Assembly (NCBI GenBank): GCA_002005505.1
Contig: KV908348.1
Location: forward strand, 456,050-520,049
DNA from: Botryococcus braunii
Lineage: Eukaryota > Chlorophyta > Trebouxiophyceae
Direction of reading: 5' to 3'
DNA length: 64,000 bases
Positions within the stretch are counted from its first letter, which is position 1. Each line of letters opens with the position of its first letter. This document shows, one piece after another, positions 32,710-42,769 of this stretch. A program made the translations under genes and the position numbers. Below the pieces are notes generated by a model. That model had not been told where the DNA came from and did not search any database. It was given only the letters and a program-made list of their open reading frames with translations.

Positions 32710-33449
32710 TTAGGCAGTCGTTGACACTCCTTGAAAGGATCGTACCTGCACATTAGCTGACTGAACCAAAGTAGGATTAGAAACTTGGCTCAGTGTTGAT
32801 GTAGGTAAAGTAATTGGTATCATACCACCAGTGACAAAAGGCACATATACTGTGGTTGTTTGGAAACTTGCAACTGTTGCTGCAGACGTGTTGATACCAC
32901 TAGCTATTACAGGAACGCTATTTGTTTGAATTGGCACAGCAGGATTTTGTGTTGTCGGGACATGTATAAGACCACTGGTTAGTGTCCTGGACCCAGAAAC
33001 TGCAGACTGAAGAGGTCTGCGTACAACCCTTGGAGCACTGGGAATTGGTACAGGATTTATCCTAACAGCTCTCCTAGTACTGCTAGGATCGAAGGGAAAA
33101 CTTGGGGGCATACTCCCAGGAGGTAAGATGCTCGAGCTCACAAAAGGATTTAGCTCAGCTGGGGGTTGGCCAGCAGGTTCAGCAACAAAAGATTCAGAGT
33201 GGTAAGAACCCCCGTATAGAATTTCATTGCCTCCCCTGCATGGCGTCCCTTAGCCTCGCTGTCCTCCGTTTCGCTACTTGCACATGTGCTTGCACTGGTG
33301 GTGTAGCCCCTTGAGTCACTTTGTATAGAATAAGATTGTTCAGAACTTTCATTGTTGTAACTATTTGAAGGATCACCTTCAACTACTATTGGAACATTAT
33401 AGGAATCATTGACAGTAGCATAGGGTGGAACAGTATATGTTCCACTCAT
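32710..33449 (-). pseudogene. Copia-4 gag N-terminus, truncated and frameshifted
   Basis: This is a relative of the Copia-3 gag, beginning MSGTYTVPPYATVND with the same Ser/Pro-rich layout. The frame breaks near 33215, just after GRHAGE, and homology continues in another frame through SNPTLVQ to GVST, near 32715. After that the similarity to Copia-3 stops. The capsid domain, zinc knuckle and all enzymes are absent here. The 5' LTR lies on its right (33805-34040 and 47032-47696) because the element is on the minus strand. Confidence 0.82.
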
Positions 33450-33804
33450 TGCATAAAAACAGTGTAGACAGCACCAGCTCTAACAAGTAGAGCCCTTCCA
33501 GCGACCACCCCAGCGTTCCCAAGGGAAAGCTGCCACAACCAACAACCAACTTCTCTCCCACTGTCCAGGCCACAAGGGCTTAGTCAGTCGAGAAGCCCAA
33601 ACCAAAGTTACCCAGCCAGACAGAGACAAGACTCCTTCTGCCCAACACAGAGGTCTGCGTAGACCCTGTGTAGGCTTACGTGCTCTTTCTCTTACAAAAA
33701 AGAGTGTTATAAAGAAATGTAGATAGCCGCGAGGCTTCTTCACGTGTACAGATCCCTTACAGCGGGAGACGATAATACCATAAGCGACATAGTTGCCGAT
33801 ACCA
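33450..33804 (-). other. Copia-4 leader and primer-binding site
   Basis: On the minus strand TGGTATCGGC follows the LTR end at 33805, matching the Copia-3 primer-binding site. The rest of the leader is alignable by eye with 24964-25316. Confidence 0.75.
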
Positions 33805-34040
33805 TTTCACTTCAATGGCATCATCAATATAAACTTTGCAGAATTTGAAGTTAAATATTGATCCTTGTGAATCACACTCTTTAGAGTTGGTGAACTGTGC
33901 TCAAACAAAAGCTTGCCGAAGTGGACGAAACACGACCAAGCAAACGGCACAGGAGTCTGATAAGGGCACTCAGAACTAGTTACAATAACAACTAATGATG
34001 TTGCAATCACCTGTGAATCACACTCTTTAGAGTTGGTGAA
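33805..34040 (-). repeat. Copia-4 5' LTR, 3' part
   Basis: This is the U5-side 236 bp of an LTR of the Copia-3 family. The rest lies at 47032-47696, beyond Copia-2. The two parts together make about 900 bp, close to the 910-913 bp of Copia-3. Target duplication GTGAA of Copia-2 is at 34036-34040. Confidence 0.87.
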
Positions 34041-34919
34041 TGTTGAATGAATTGGTCAATACTGTACTTAGTGACATCCCCTGTCACATGCCATCAACAG
34101 CAGTGTAAACTATAGCCTTTATAGCCCTTTATGAACGGTATAGATTATACTCGTACCTCAATGACATAACACGTGACTTGTACGATATGCGTTCTCAATA
34201 GACATTACGTATGGTAGTACTTTAGGATCCCTGCAGTCCGAGCCATCCCTGGGCAGCCCAGGAACGGCTCGGTACTTGTCCGAAGCATGTTGGTATCCTT
34301 GACCAACCTCTACTGTTGGAGAGTGCTGTGTGCTGTTCCTGGAAACGTTGTAGCGTGGACGGTTTTTCCCACAGGCTACGAACTGACGCTGCCGTCGTGC
34401 CATCACTGCAGGTGTGTTTAGGATTCTCAAAGTCGTTCCAGATATGATTGTGCTCAAACATTCAGACCAGTTAGATATTACTGCTGTGTGCATTGATGAG
34501 AGTGCATGACGAGAGCGCACTGAATGTTTGACCTCATTGAGACTAATGTTGAAGTCCACCGTCGTGGCGGTAAGATAGTTTCACTGTACAAACATCACAA
34601 AGAGACCTTGCTGAGTTACTGATGAACTATTATTGTATTCTAGTGACGTAAAGTAGACATCGCAAGGCCTCTTTGGTGCTGAACTCTGCTATCAGGCAAG
34701 GCGTAGTGTTACGTGGTCTTTAGCAAGAGTGAGAGCAGTTAACATCATTTGTAAGACTTGTCCGAAGCATGTTGGTATCCTTGACCAACCTCTACTGTTG
34801 GAGAGTGCTGTGTGCTGTTCCTGGAAACGTTGTAGCGTGGACGGTTTTTCCCACAGGCTACGAACTGACGCTGCCGTCGTGCCATCACTGCAGGTGACGC
34901 CGCAAGCAGAAATGCTTGA
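34041..34919 (+). repeat. Copia-2 5' LTR
   Basis: This LTR begins TGTTGAATG and contains a 138-bp duplicated segment at 34274-34411 and 34756-34893. The first copy ends CTGCAG then GTGTGT and the second ends CTGCAG then GTGACG. Just before the end, CAAGCA-GAAA-TGCTTG (34903-34918) can form a 6-bp hairpin with a GAAA loop, next to the primer-binding site. Confidence 0.9.
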
Positions 34920-34932
34920 GGTTATGGGCCCA
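34920..34932 (+). promoter_or_regulatory. Copia-2 primer-binding site (initiator tRNA-Met anticodon arm)
   Basis: GGTTATGGGCCCA directly follows the LTR and is the same as in Copia-1. It is complementary to the anticodon arm of initiator tRNA-Met. Confidence 0.75.
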
Positions 34933-35227
34933 CACTTTCAAAGCTGAGCTTGCAGTGGCGCACGACAGATTTCCAGGGAGAAAAGGGGTTTCGGACCCTG
35001 CTTCGAGACTGCGGGCTTCACTGACGAGTGAGGTCTGGCCGTTCAAACATATCGAGCTAGTCACGTAAAATTATTCCTTCTGTAGTGCTGGAAGGAATTG
35101 TTGTACAGTAGCAACTGGACTGGGAAAGCAGAAGTACTTCTGGGACTGATCAACTCAGTGTCAGAGCTAGGAAGAAGTGCTTCCAGGGGAAGTCATCTAA
35201 GGCTTGGAGTGAAGAACTGGCTTGATC

Positions 35228-36118
35228 ATGAAAACTAGAAGCAGACAAGTGATCATGAAAACGAGAAGTAAGCGCACTGCAACGGAGTCTGGATCAGCTG
35301 GGTCTGGCTCCTCCATCAGTGCATCACCCAGCCAGACAGCAAACTCCACTGCGCATAGTGGAGAGATGTGCAACGCAATGATGAAAACCGGTGGCGTCGT
35401 CACCACGAATGTCAAATGTCCAGTGACTCTGGACAGAGAGGGAGTGGAATTTCCACTCTGGGATCTGGCATATGTGGCAGCCTGTGGCCTCAAAAGGTGC
35501 AAGGCAGCCATTGAAGCTCCAATGCCAGACACAGAGGAGAATGCAGCAGCGCTCCTAATGCTGATTGAGAGCGTCCCCAAGGCGTGGGGTGCCAAACTGG
35601 CTGCAATGCAAGTGGCAGCCAATGCCTACCAGTGGGTTCGAGAGCGTTTCACTGGAGGGGCAGACCAGGAGGTAACAGCACGCTGGCTGGAGCTCCTACA
35701 CACCAGCATGGGAGAGACAGAAACGTTGGAGGACTACTACAACAGGAAGGTGGCACTCTTCCATGCGCTCAAGCGAAATGGGCACTCCATCATGGAGAGA
35801 GAAGCCAAGCTGGCAATCATCAAGGGCCTGCCAGAGGAAGCGAAGGAGACTGGGATGTTCTCCTCATCTGCTGGGAAGGATCTGGAGGGACTGTGGGAGA
35901 TCATCTCCACCACAGCCAAGGGACTGGGCTTCAACGACCAGGTCCCCAGAGTCACCCCTGTGGCCAGGCAGCCATCACACCAGCCTACTCCACCACACCA
36001 GGGACTGCAAGCCCACGGGAGACCCAAGCTGGAGGCCAGGGGGGCCAAGCTTCATCGACCAAGGTGGAGGGACGGGACCGGCGTGACAACAGGCGCTGCC
36101 GCTACTGCAACAAGCTAG
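35228..36118 (+). CDS. Copia-2 gag protein
   Basis: This frame of about 297 codons starts at the ATG at 35228 (MKTRSRQVIMKTRSKRT). The Copia capsid domain runs from about residue 50 to 235. The region with KAWGAKLAAMQVAANAYQWV matches the layout of the Copia-1 gag. The zinc knuckle is not in this frame; it lies in the overlapping pol frame, which is at -1 relative to gag. Either a one-base indel in the G-rich stretch near 36040 separates the two, or the element uses ribosomal frameshifting. In Copia-1 the same proteins are in one frame, which favours an indel. Confidence 0.85.
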   Translation: MKTRSRQVIMKTRSKRTATESGSAGSGSSISASPSQTANSTAHSGEMCNAMMKTGGVVTTNVKCPVTLDREGVEFPLWDLAYVAACGLKRCKAAIEAPMPDTEENAAALLMLIESVPKAWGAKLAAMQVAANAYQWVRERFTGGADQEVTARWLELLHTSMGETETLEDYYNRKVALFHALKRNGHSIMEREAKLAIIKGLPEEAKETGMFSSSAGKDLEGLWEIISTTAKGLGFNDQVPRVTPVARQPSHQPTPPHQGLQAHGRPKLEARGAKLHRPRWRDGTGVTTGAAATATS

Positions 36119-39100
36119 GCCATTTTGAGAGGAACTGCCTCAAGAAGGAGACGGACGAGAAGATGCAACAGAACCTGCAGCAAGTCATGGCTGCAATGGC
36201 CAATCTGCTTCCGCAATTTCAAAATCAAGCGTCGGCTGCAGTGGCTCGACCTCCGGAGGGCAGCGGGAACGGCAACAACTTTTTCCCCGGGGGATATCCA
36301 CCACCCTCTGGTATGTCTGCCATGATTTCTCTGAATGTCTTAACACCAACACGCGTCATGCCAGAAGCGAGAAGTTTTCTGGTGGACAGTGGAGCCACCA
36401 TCCACCTAGTCAATGATCTGTCCCTGCTACATTCCCCCACCCTGCACAGAAATCCCATTCCTTTGCATATGGCTACATCAGATGCCACGGGACAGATAAT
36501 TGCAACTGGTTCCCTGTGCTTGAGCAGTGCAGAACAGCAACCCCTGTGGCTTCACAATGTGCATTGTGTTCCTTCAGCTACAGCTAATCTGATTTCAGTG
36601 ACAGCTGCTATACGTGATGGGGCTAGTTTTGTGACAGACAGTGTGGAAAGTTACACTGGGATGCGTGGCGCTCAAAACTGGTCTTGTTCAGTTGCACAGA
36701 GAAATGGCATGTATTTCTTGCAGAAGGTCAGTACAGTCAGAAACCCTGTCTCTGTGTTTGTTAACACAGCCAGAGCACCAGTCGCTCATGATTGCAGATT
36801 GAGAGCACTGTGGCACAGTAGACTGGGGCACCCAGGGGAGGTTAATATGAGGCGACTGCAGTCCAAAGATTTGGTCCTGGGCATCCCTGTATCTCTCTCC
36901 CCTTGCTGTCACTCTTCATGTGAAGCGTGCATTCAAGGAAAGCACAGTCGTCCCCCTTTTGGAACCAGTTCCAGAGCAGCCACTAAGCCCCTTGAGAGAA
37001 TTCATTTGGACACAGTTGGCCCCATCTCCCCTACAGCTATTACTGGGGAGCGCTTCTTTGTCACGATTGTGGATGAGGCTACGCACTACGTCATAGCCCT
37101 GGCAGTAAAAACCAAGGATGCAATCAGTAGTGCAGTCAGAGACCTCCTGATTTTTTGGCAGAGGCAGTTGAACCGCTCTGTTAAGTGCATTCGTACTGAC
37201 AGGGGGACAGAATTCCTCAACAGTACATTGAAGGGTTTCTGTACGCAGGAGGGAATTAAATTTGAGACCTCTGCAGCATACACGCCTCAGCAAAATGGCG
37301 TTGCTGAACGGATGAACCGAACAATCAAGGAGAAGGCCAGAACACTCATGTTGCATGCAGCTGCCAAACAGTCACTCAGGAAGGAAGCAGTGGAGACAGC
37401 CTGCATCCTGTACAATATGGGACCTGTGACTGGACGTGACAAGACGCCTTATGAAGCCTTCCATGGGGTAAAGCCCGATGTATCACTGCTCAGGACTTTT
37501 GGCTGTCTAGCACATGTGCACATACCTGATCACCAAAGGGGAGTGTTTGAGTCTAAGACCTCCCCTGGTCTCTTCATAGGGTATTCGAGTGTGTCAAAGG
37601 CATATAGAATTTATATGGGAAACGGGATTTGGAAAGAAAGCAGAGACGTCACCTTTCTGGAGCACTTAAGGGGCGCAGACAGAGTGGGGCTTAGCACCAT
37701 GTCTCCTGTGAGTCCAAATGCAGTCCAGCAGCCCTTTGCCTTGCCTTTTGTACAACAGGAGGGCCAGCAGTCCTTGGGTCAGTTGTCTTTTTGGGACTCA
37801 GATGATCCTGAGCCTCTCTGCAACCGAGAGGTCAACGTGCAGCAGTCCGGACCTGACTCCCCCTGTGCAACCACCCCCTGTGCAACTACCCCATGTGCAA
37901 TCAACCCCTGTGAGAATTCTGAGACTACAAGTGTCAACGTGGACGGGGAGCCCACTTCCTCGGAGCTGAGCCATACGCAGTCCGGCCACAGCTGGTCCGT
38001 ACTCGGACACATGGAGAACCTGGCGCGAGGAGGCCAGGAGACCAAGTCACACCTGCAACGTTTGAATAATGTGCAAGAATGTGTTCGAATGGAAGTTGGG
38101 GCCATGGGTGTCCGAGGGCGAGACGGGCTGACCCGGCAGCAACGGTATGATCAGAGAGTAGCAGCACGTGAGGCTGCAGCTGAGGTCACTGTGGAACATG
38201 ATGGAGATGTGAGTGATGGAGAGAATAGGAGAATGTCAGAGGCCATTTGCCCAGGGGAAGCAACGGAAGCTCAGCCTAATGGACAGGACTTGGCCAGGCT
38301 GGAGGGCATGTCTGATCATGTAAGCGCTGAGAGTGAGGCAAGAGAGGTCAGTTTGGAGATTTCCAATCAGACACTTGATGGACAAAGGGAGTCTTCAGAT
38401 GGCCAGGCTCTGCGTGCTTGTGAGGGACACACTGGGGAGTCTCAGGTGTGTTGTGAGAGTACAAGCGTGGATGAGAGAGACACCACTGCAGGGTGTCGCA
38501 CAGTGCCAGATTATGCTGCGCCTTTGAGTGATGAGTGCGTTTGGGACATGATGAGTGATGTAAGACCCAGATTGAGTGGAGCAGCATGTGAATCCTCCAA
38601 GGAGAGAAAGCTGCAGACACCTGCAGAGTGGGAGAGAGTCAGAGAGGTGTGTAACGCAGTAACCTCGAGCGAAAGAGTAGTGGAAGCACGTGCGTGTGAG
38701 CCTAGAGAGGATAGCCATGTTGTGCATGATCACAATCTGAATCCTGTAAAGGGTCAGATACCTGGGGTGAGGTGGTCCAAGGTGCCAGTCCCTGGAAACC
38801 TCAGGGAGGCGCAACGATCCCCTCAGTGGGAATTCTGGCGCCAGGCAATGCAAGAGGAGCAAGATTCTCTTGATGCGCACGAGGTGATGGAGTACGTTGA
38901 GAGACCCAGGGGACACAAGGTGATCCCTGTGCATTGGATCTTCTCTGTGAAGACTGATGCACATGGGAACGTGTTGAGATTTAAGGCTCGGCTTGTAGCC
39001 CAAGGCTGTAGACAGATTCCTGGAGTTGATGTAGATGAGGTCTTTGCACCTACCAGTAGCTATGGGTCCAGGAGGACTTTGCTAGCAACTGCTGCAGCAA

Positions 39101-40365
39101 AGAACATGGAAATTCACCAGGTGGATATAAAGACCGCCTTTTTGAATGGTGAATTAGAGGAGGAGGTGTATGTGACACAGCCTCCTGGGTTTGATAATGG
39201 CAACCCCAACATTGTGTGCAGACTGCGTAAGGCCCTTTATGGCCTGAAGCAGGCTCCCAGGGCTTGGCACAAGACCCTGAATGAGAAGCTGCTAAGTATG
39301 GGATATGAAGTGTGTAAGAGTGATGCGGGAGTTTACATAAAGAGACACGAGGATGGGGAGCTGTCATACATGCTTGTGTATGTTGATGATCTTTTGATTG
39401 TGGCAATGGGTGCGGAAGAGATAGAATGGGTGAAAAAGGAGCTGTTGCCAAGCTTCAAGATTCATGACCTCGGTGAAGTCAAGGATTTCTTGGGCTGCCA
39501 GATCCTGAGAGATAGAGAGAATCGGTGCCTATCACTGAGCTGCGTGCCTAAGATTGATGCACTGTGTGAGAAGTTTGGGGTGAGTGCTGAGTCACGTACA
39601 GTCGATACTCCCATGAGTAAAGACTTTGTGATGTCTGGGATGCCGCAGGTTACAGTGGGTGAGACCAGCTTTGGGTCTGGGACTCCACTGCCTCCCGGGC
39701 ATAGATATTGTGAGCTTGTTGGGTCTCTGTTGTATATTGCTAATACAACTCGACCTGATATAGCTCAGGCTGTGGGTGTTCTGTCCCGTTACCGGAACGC
39801 TCCCACCACTGCCCACATGAATGAGGGCTTGAGGGTATTGAGGTATCTTCAGTCTACTCGAGAGTGTGTCTTAGTGCTGGGAGGGAAAGGGCCTGTGTTA
39901 GAAGGTCATGTTGATGCAGATTATGCTGGCGATATTGACAGCAGGCATTCTACCTCGGGGTATGTGCTATCAGTGTTTGGCAGTGCTGTGGTCTGGGGTA
40001 GTAAGAAGCAACACTCAGTTGCTACCTCCACTGTGGAGGCAGAATTCATGGCAACCAGTCTGGCTAATAAGGAGCTTAACTGGCTGCGTGGGTTCATGGA
40101 GGAAATCGGAACTCCTCCTTGGTCAGTGAAGCTATACTGTGACAATCAGGGGTGCATTGCTAACCTGAAAAACCCACTGTATAGTAAGTACACTAAGCAC
40201 ATTGCAGTGTGCTTCCACTTTGCACGTGAAGCTATTGCAAAGGGGCAGGTTACACTCTGCTATGTGGAGTCTGCAAGGAACAAGGCAGACATGCTGACAA
40301 AGCCTCTCGCTCGCCCTGTCTTCCAGGTGCACAGGCGAGGGTTTGGACTTGTGAAGATGACATAG
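36050..40365 (+). CDS. Copia-2 pol: protease, integrase, RT, RNase H
   Basis: Reading in the -1 frame relative to gag, the order is the zinc knuckle CRYCNKLGHFERNC (36099-36140), the protease LVDSGATIHLVND (36380) and the integrase zinc region WHSRLGHPG with CEACIQGKH. The integrase core has its Asp, Asp and Glu in LDTVGPIS, RTDRGTEF and QQNGVAERMNRT. RT includes VHWIFSVKTDAHGN, VDIKTAFLNGELEEEVYV and YVDD (39377). RNase H has VDADYAGD (39910), STVEAEFM and YVESARNKADMLTKPL near the end. The frame has no stops to 40365. All catalytic motifs I checked are present. Between integrase and RT is a long Glu/Ser-rich variable linker. Confidence 0.94.
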
Positions 40366-40380
40366 GTGACAGGGTGCTGT

Positions 40381-40390
40381 CAAGGGGAAG
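40381..40390 (+). promoter_or_regulatory. Copia-2 polypurine tract
   Basis: CAAGGGGAAG abuts the 3' LTR start TGTTGAATG. The core matches the Copia-1 tract. Confidence 0.8.
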
Positions 40391-41195
40391 TGTTGAATGA
40401 ATTGGTCAATACTGTACTTAGTGACATCCCCTGTCACATGCCATCAACAGCAGTGTAAACTATAGCCTTTATAGCCCTTTATGAACGGTATAGATTATAC
40501 TCGTACCTCAATGTCATAACACGTGACTTGTACTATATGCGTTCTCAATAGACATTACGTATGGTAGTACTTTAGGATCCCTGCAGTCCGAGCCATCCCT
40601 GGGCAGCCCAGGAACGGCTCGGTACTTGTCCGAAGCATGTTGGTATCCTTGACCAACCTCTACTGTTGGAGAGTGCTGTGTGCTGTTCCTGGAAACGTTG
40701 TAGGGTGGACGGTTTTTCCCACAGGCTACGAACTGACGCTGCCGTCGTGCCATCACTGCAGGTGTGTTTAGGATTCTCAAAGTCGTTCCAGATATGATTG
40801 TGCTCAAACATTCAGACCAGTTAGATATTACTGCTGTGTGCATTGATGAGAGTGCATGACGAGAGCGCACTGAATGTTTGACCTCATTGAGACTTATGTT
40901 GAAGTCCACCGTCGTGGCGGTAAGATAGTTTCACTGTACAAACATCACAAAGAGACCTTGCTGAGTTACTGATGAACTATTATTGTATTCTAGTGACGTA
41001 AAGTAGACATCGCAAGGCCTCTTTGGTGCTGAACTCTGCTATCAGGCAAGGCGTAGTGTTACGTGGTCTTTAGCAAGAGTGAGAGCAGTTAACATCATTT
41101 GTAAGACTTGTCCGAAGCATGTTGGTATCCTTGACCAACCTCTACTGTTGGAGAGTGCTGTGTGCTGTTCCTGGAAACGTTGTAGCGTGGACGGT
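40391..41195 (+). repeat. Copia-2 3' LTR, first part
   Basis: This is the first 805 bp of the LTR, nearly identical to the 5' LTR. Similarity ends after GTGGACGGT, inside the second copy of the internal 138-bp duplication. Confidence 0.9.
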
Positions 41196-42769
41196 GTCTA
41201 GTCTACTTGCTTAAGAGATTCATCTACACCTTATGGTCACAACGTTGTAAAAAGAAAATGCCACCATGTTATCAGGGTTCCCCGTTGGCATCATTTCTCG
41301 GGTACAGAGTCGAGACTCAATCTGGAACATAAATTTTTCGCTGGCGTCCCACATCATCGGGGAGGCTATGCATTCGCATGTGGCCATATGGCAACGAAAA
41401 CGAAAAAGGGGGGAAGGGTTCCAAATTTGCAAACGCCGAGATGGAGGTATTGCAACAGAGATCGAACAAACCGATTGACGGTGAGGCAACGCGAGCATCA
41501 ACTCGTTTAATAGAACGTGTGACCGCGTTTTGCATCAGCGCTGATGCAGCTAGCTGGTAAAGCATTCAATAAACATGAGGTACCCAAAACGGTATCGCTC
41601 CTATTTCAAATCCTGGCGCAACATGTTGGCATAATCACATCTAAGGCCATTTCAGGGCGGATCTAGACATTACTGTATGTATACGTGAAGTGTAAGAGAA
41701 GTTGAATTTAAATTTCACTAGTAACAACACAGTGGCCCGGGTACGATGTCAATAGCGTCCAAACTTCCATTAATTCATCTGGAACATATGTATACGAGTC
41801 GAAGTGTGTACAGATGTTGACTGCTTCGAAGTGTGAATACAAAGAATACATGTACAGATATTGGCCACTACTTAGTCTAAGGAACATTTGTATGAACTTT
41901 TCGAAGCCACAACATCTGTACTGGCATGTGCTGTGCTACGGACAGTATAATGTGCTTCTTTAACAGACTAGAGATCAGAATTATACGGCCTTGTGCAAGG
42001 ATGGCCGTGAGAGCACGTGCGGTCCTTGCGTAGCTCGTGCAGAACATGGACGCCAAGTGCGAAGGCCCTGGCCCATGGACCCGAGGGTATGGCCACAAGT
42101 GTGCACCCTAGGGCCATACCCACGGGCTCTGATCATACGTCATGACGCGAAATGGTGGGAAGCCCCTTCGTTCTGTTACAGCACGGGCCTTTCGAAATTT
42201 AATGGGAAGAGAAAAGAAGCCAAACAATGACGATTGCCCAGGCCATTAATGTTCAGGAAATGAGCACAAAGACATGAAGTGGCCTAACCAGGACTCGAAG
42301 GCGCCCGTGACACACGCACAGCATCAAACTGGGAAAGGGAAGGAGCAGCCTGAGCTTGGCAATTCCAAACAAAACTCGGCGGGACGTCTGTATGGACCTT
42401 GATCAAGGCTCTTACACGAAGCCATCGTAAATGGACGAAACCTTTAAACGTAAAATGGCCTACCAAAATGGATTGCCCAAGAGACTTAAAAGCCCTAAGG
42501 AATAACCGAGAGTAGCAATTCCATGCAGGACATCAATTAAGTGCTTCATGAATTCAGAATGGAAGGCGACGTGGTGTTCATCATCCACAGGCGAATTCCA
42601 ACTGTCACAACGACGCTCGAGGTGCGCAATCCATTGCTGGCATCCCATATGGCCACATGCATTGCCTCCCCAGCTAGCGGCGCCGCTAGCATGTCAGCAC
42701 GCCTATTGTGGACATCTAATCGTGCCCTAGGCCTAGTGACTTCTTCTGCCTTACACTTTTATACTAAAC
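41196..42769. other. Foreign segment inside the Copia-2 3' LTR, left part
   Basis: This sequence is not related to the Copia elements. It has no convincing gene, no terminal inverted repeat and no target duplication at the LTR break. A long plus-strand open stretch starting near 42541 is composed of overlapping low-quality frames. Confidence 0.4.

Noticed and set aside
32176..32753. Two minus-strand frames between the gypsy LTR and Copia-4 as host genes
   Set aside because: They are short, lack splice signals that link them, and sit between transposon remnants. They are left as unassigned.
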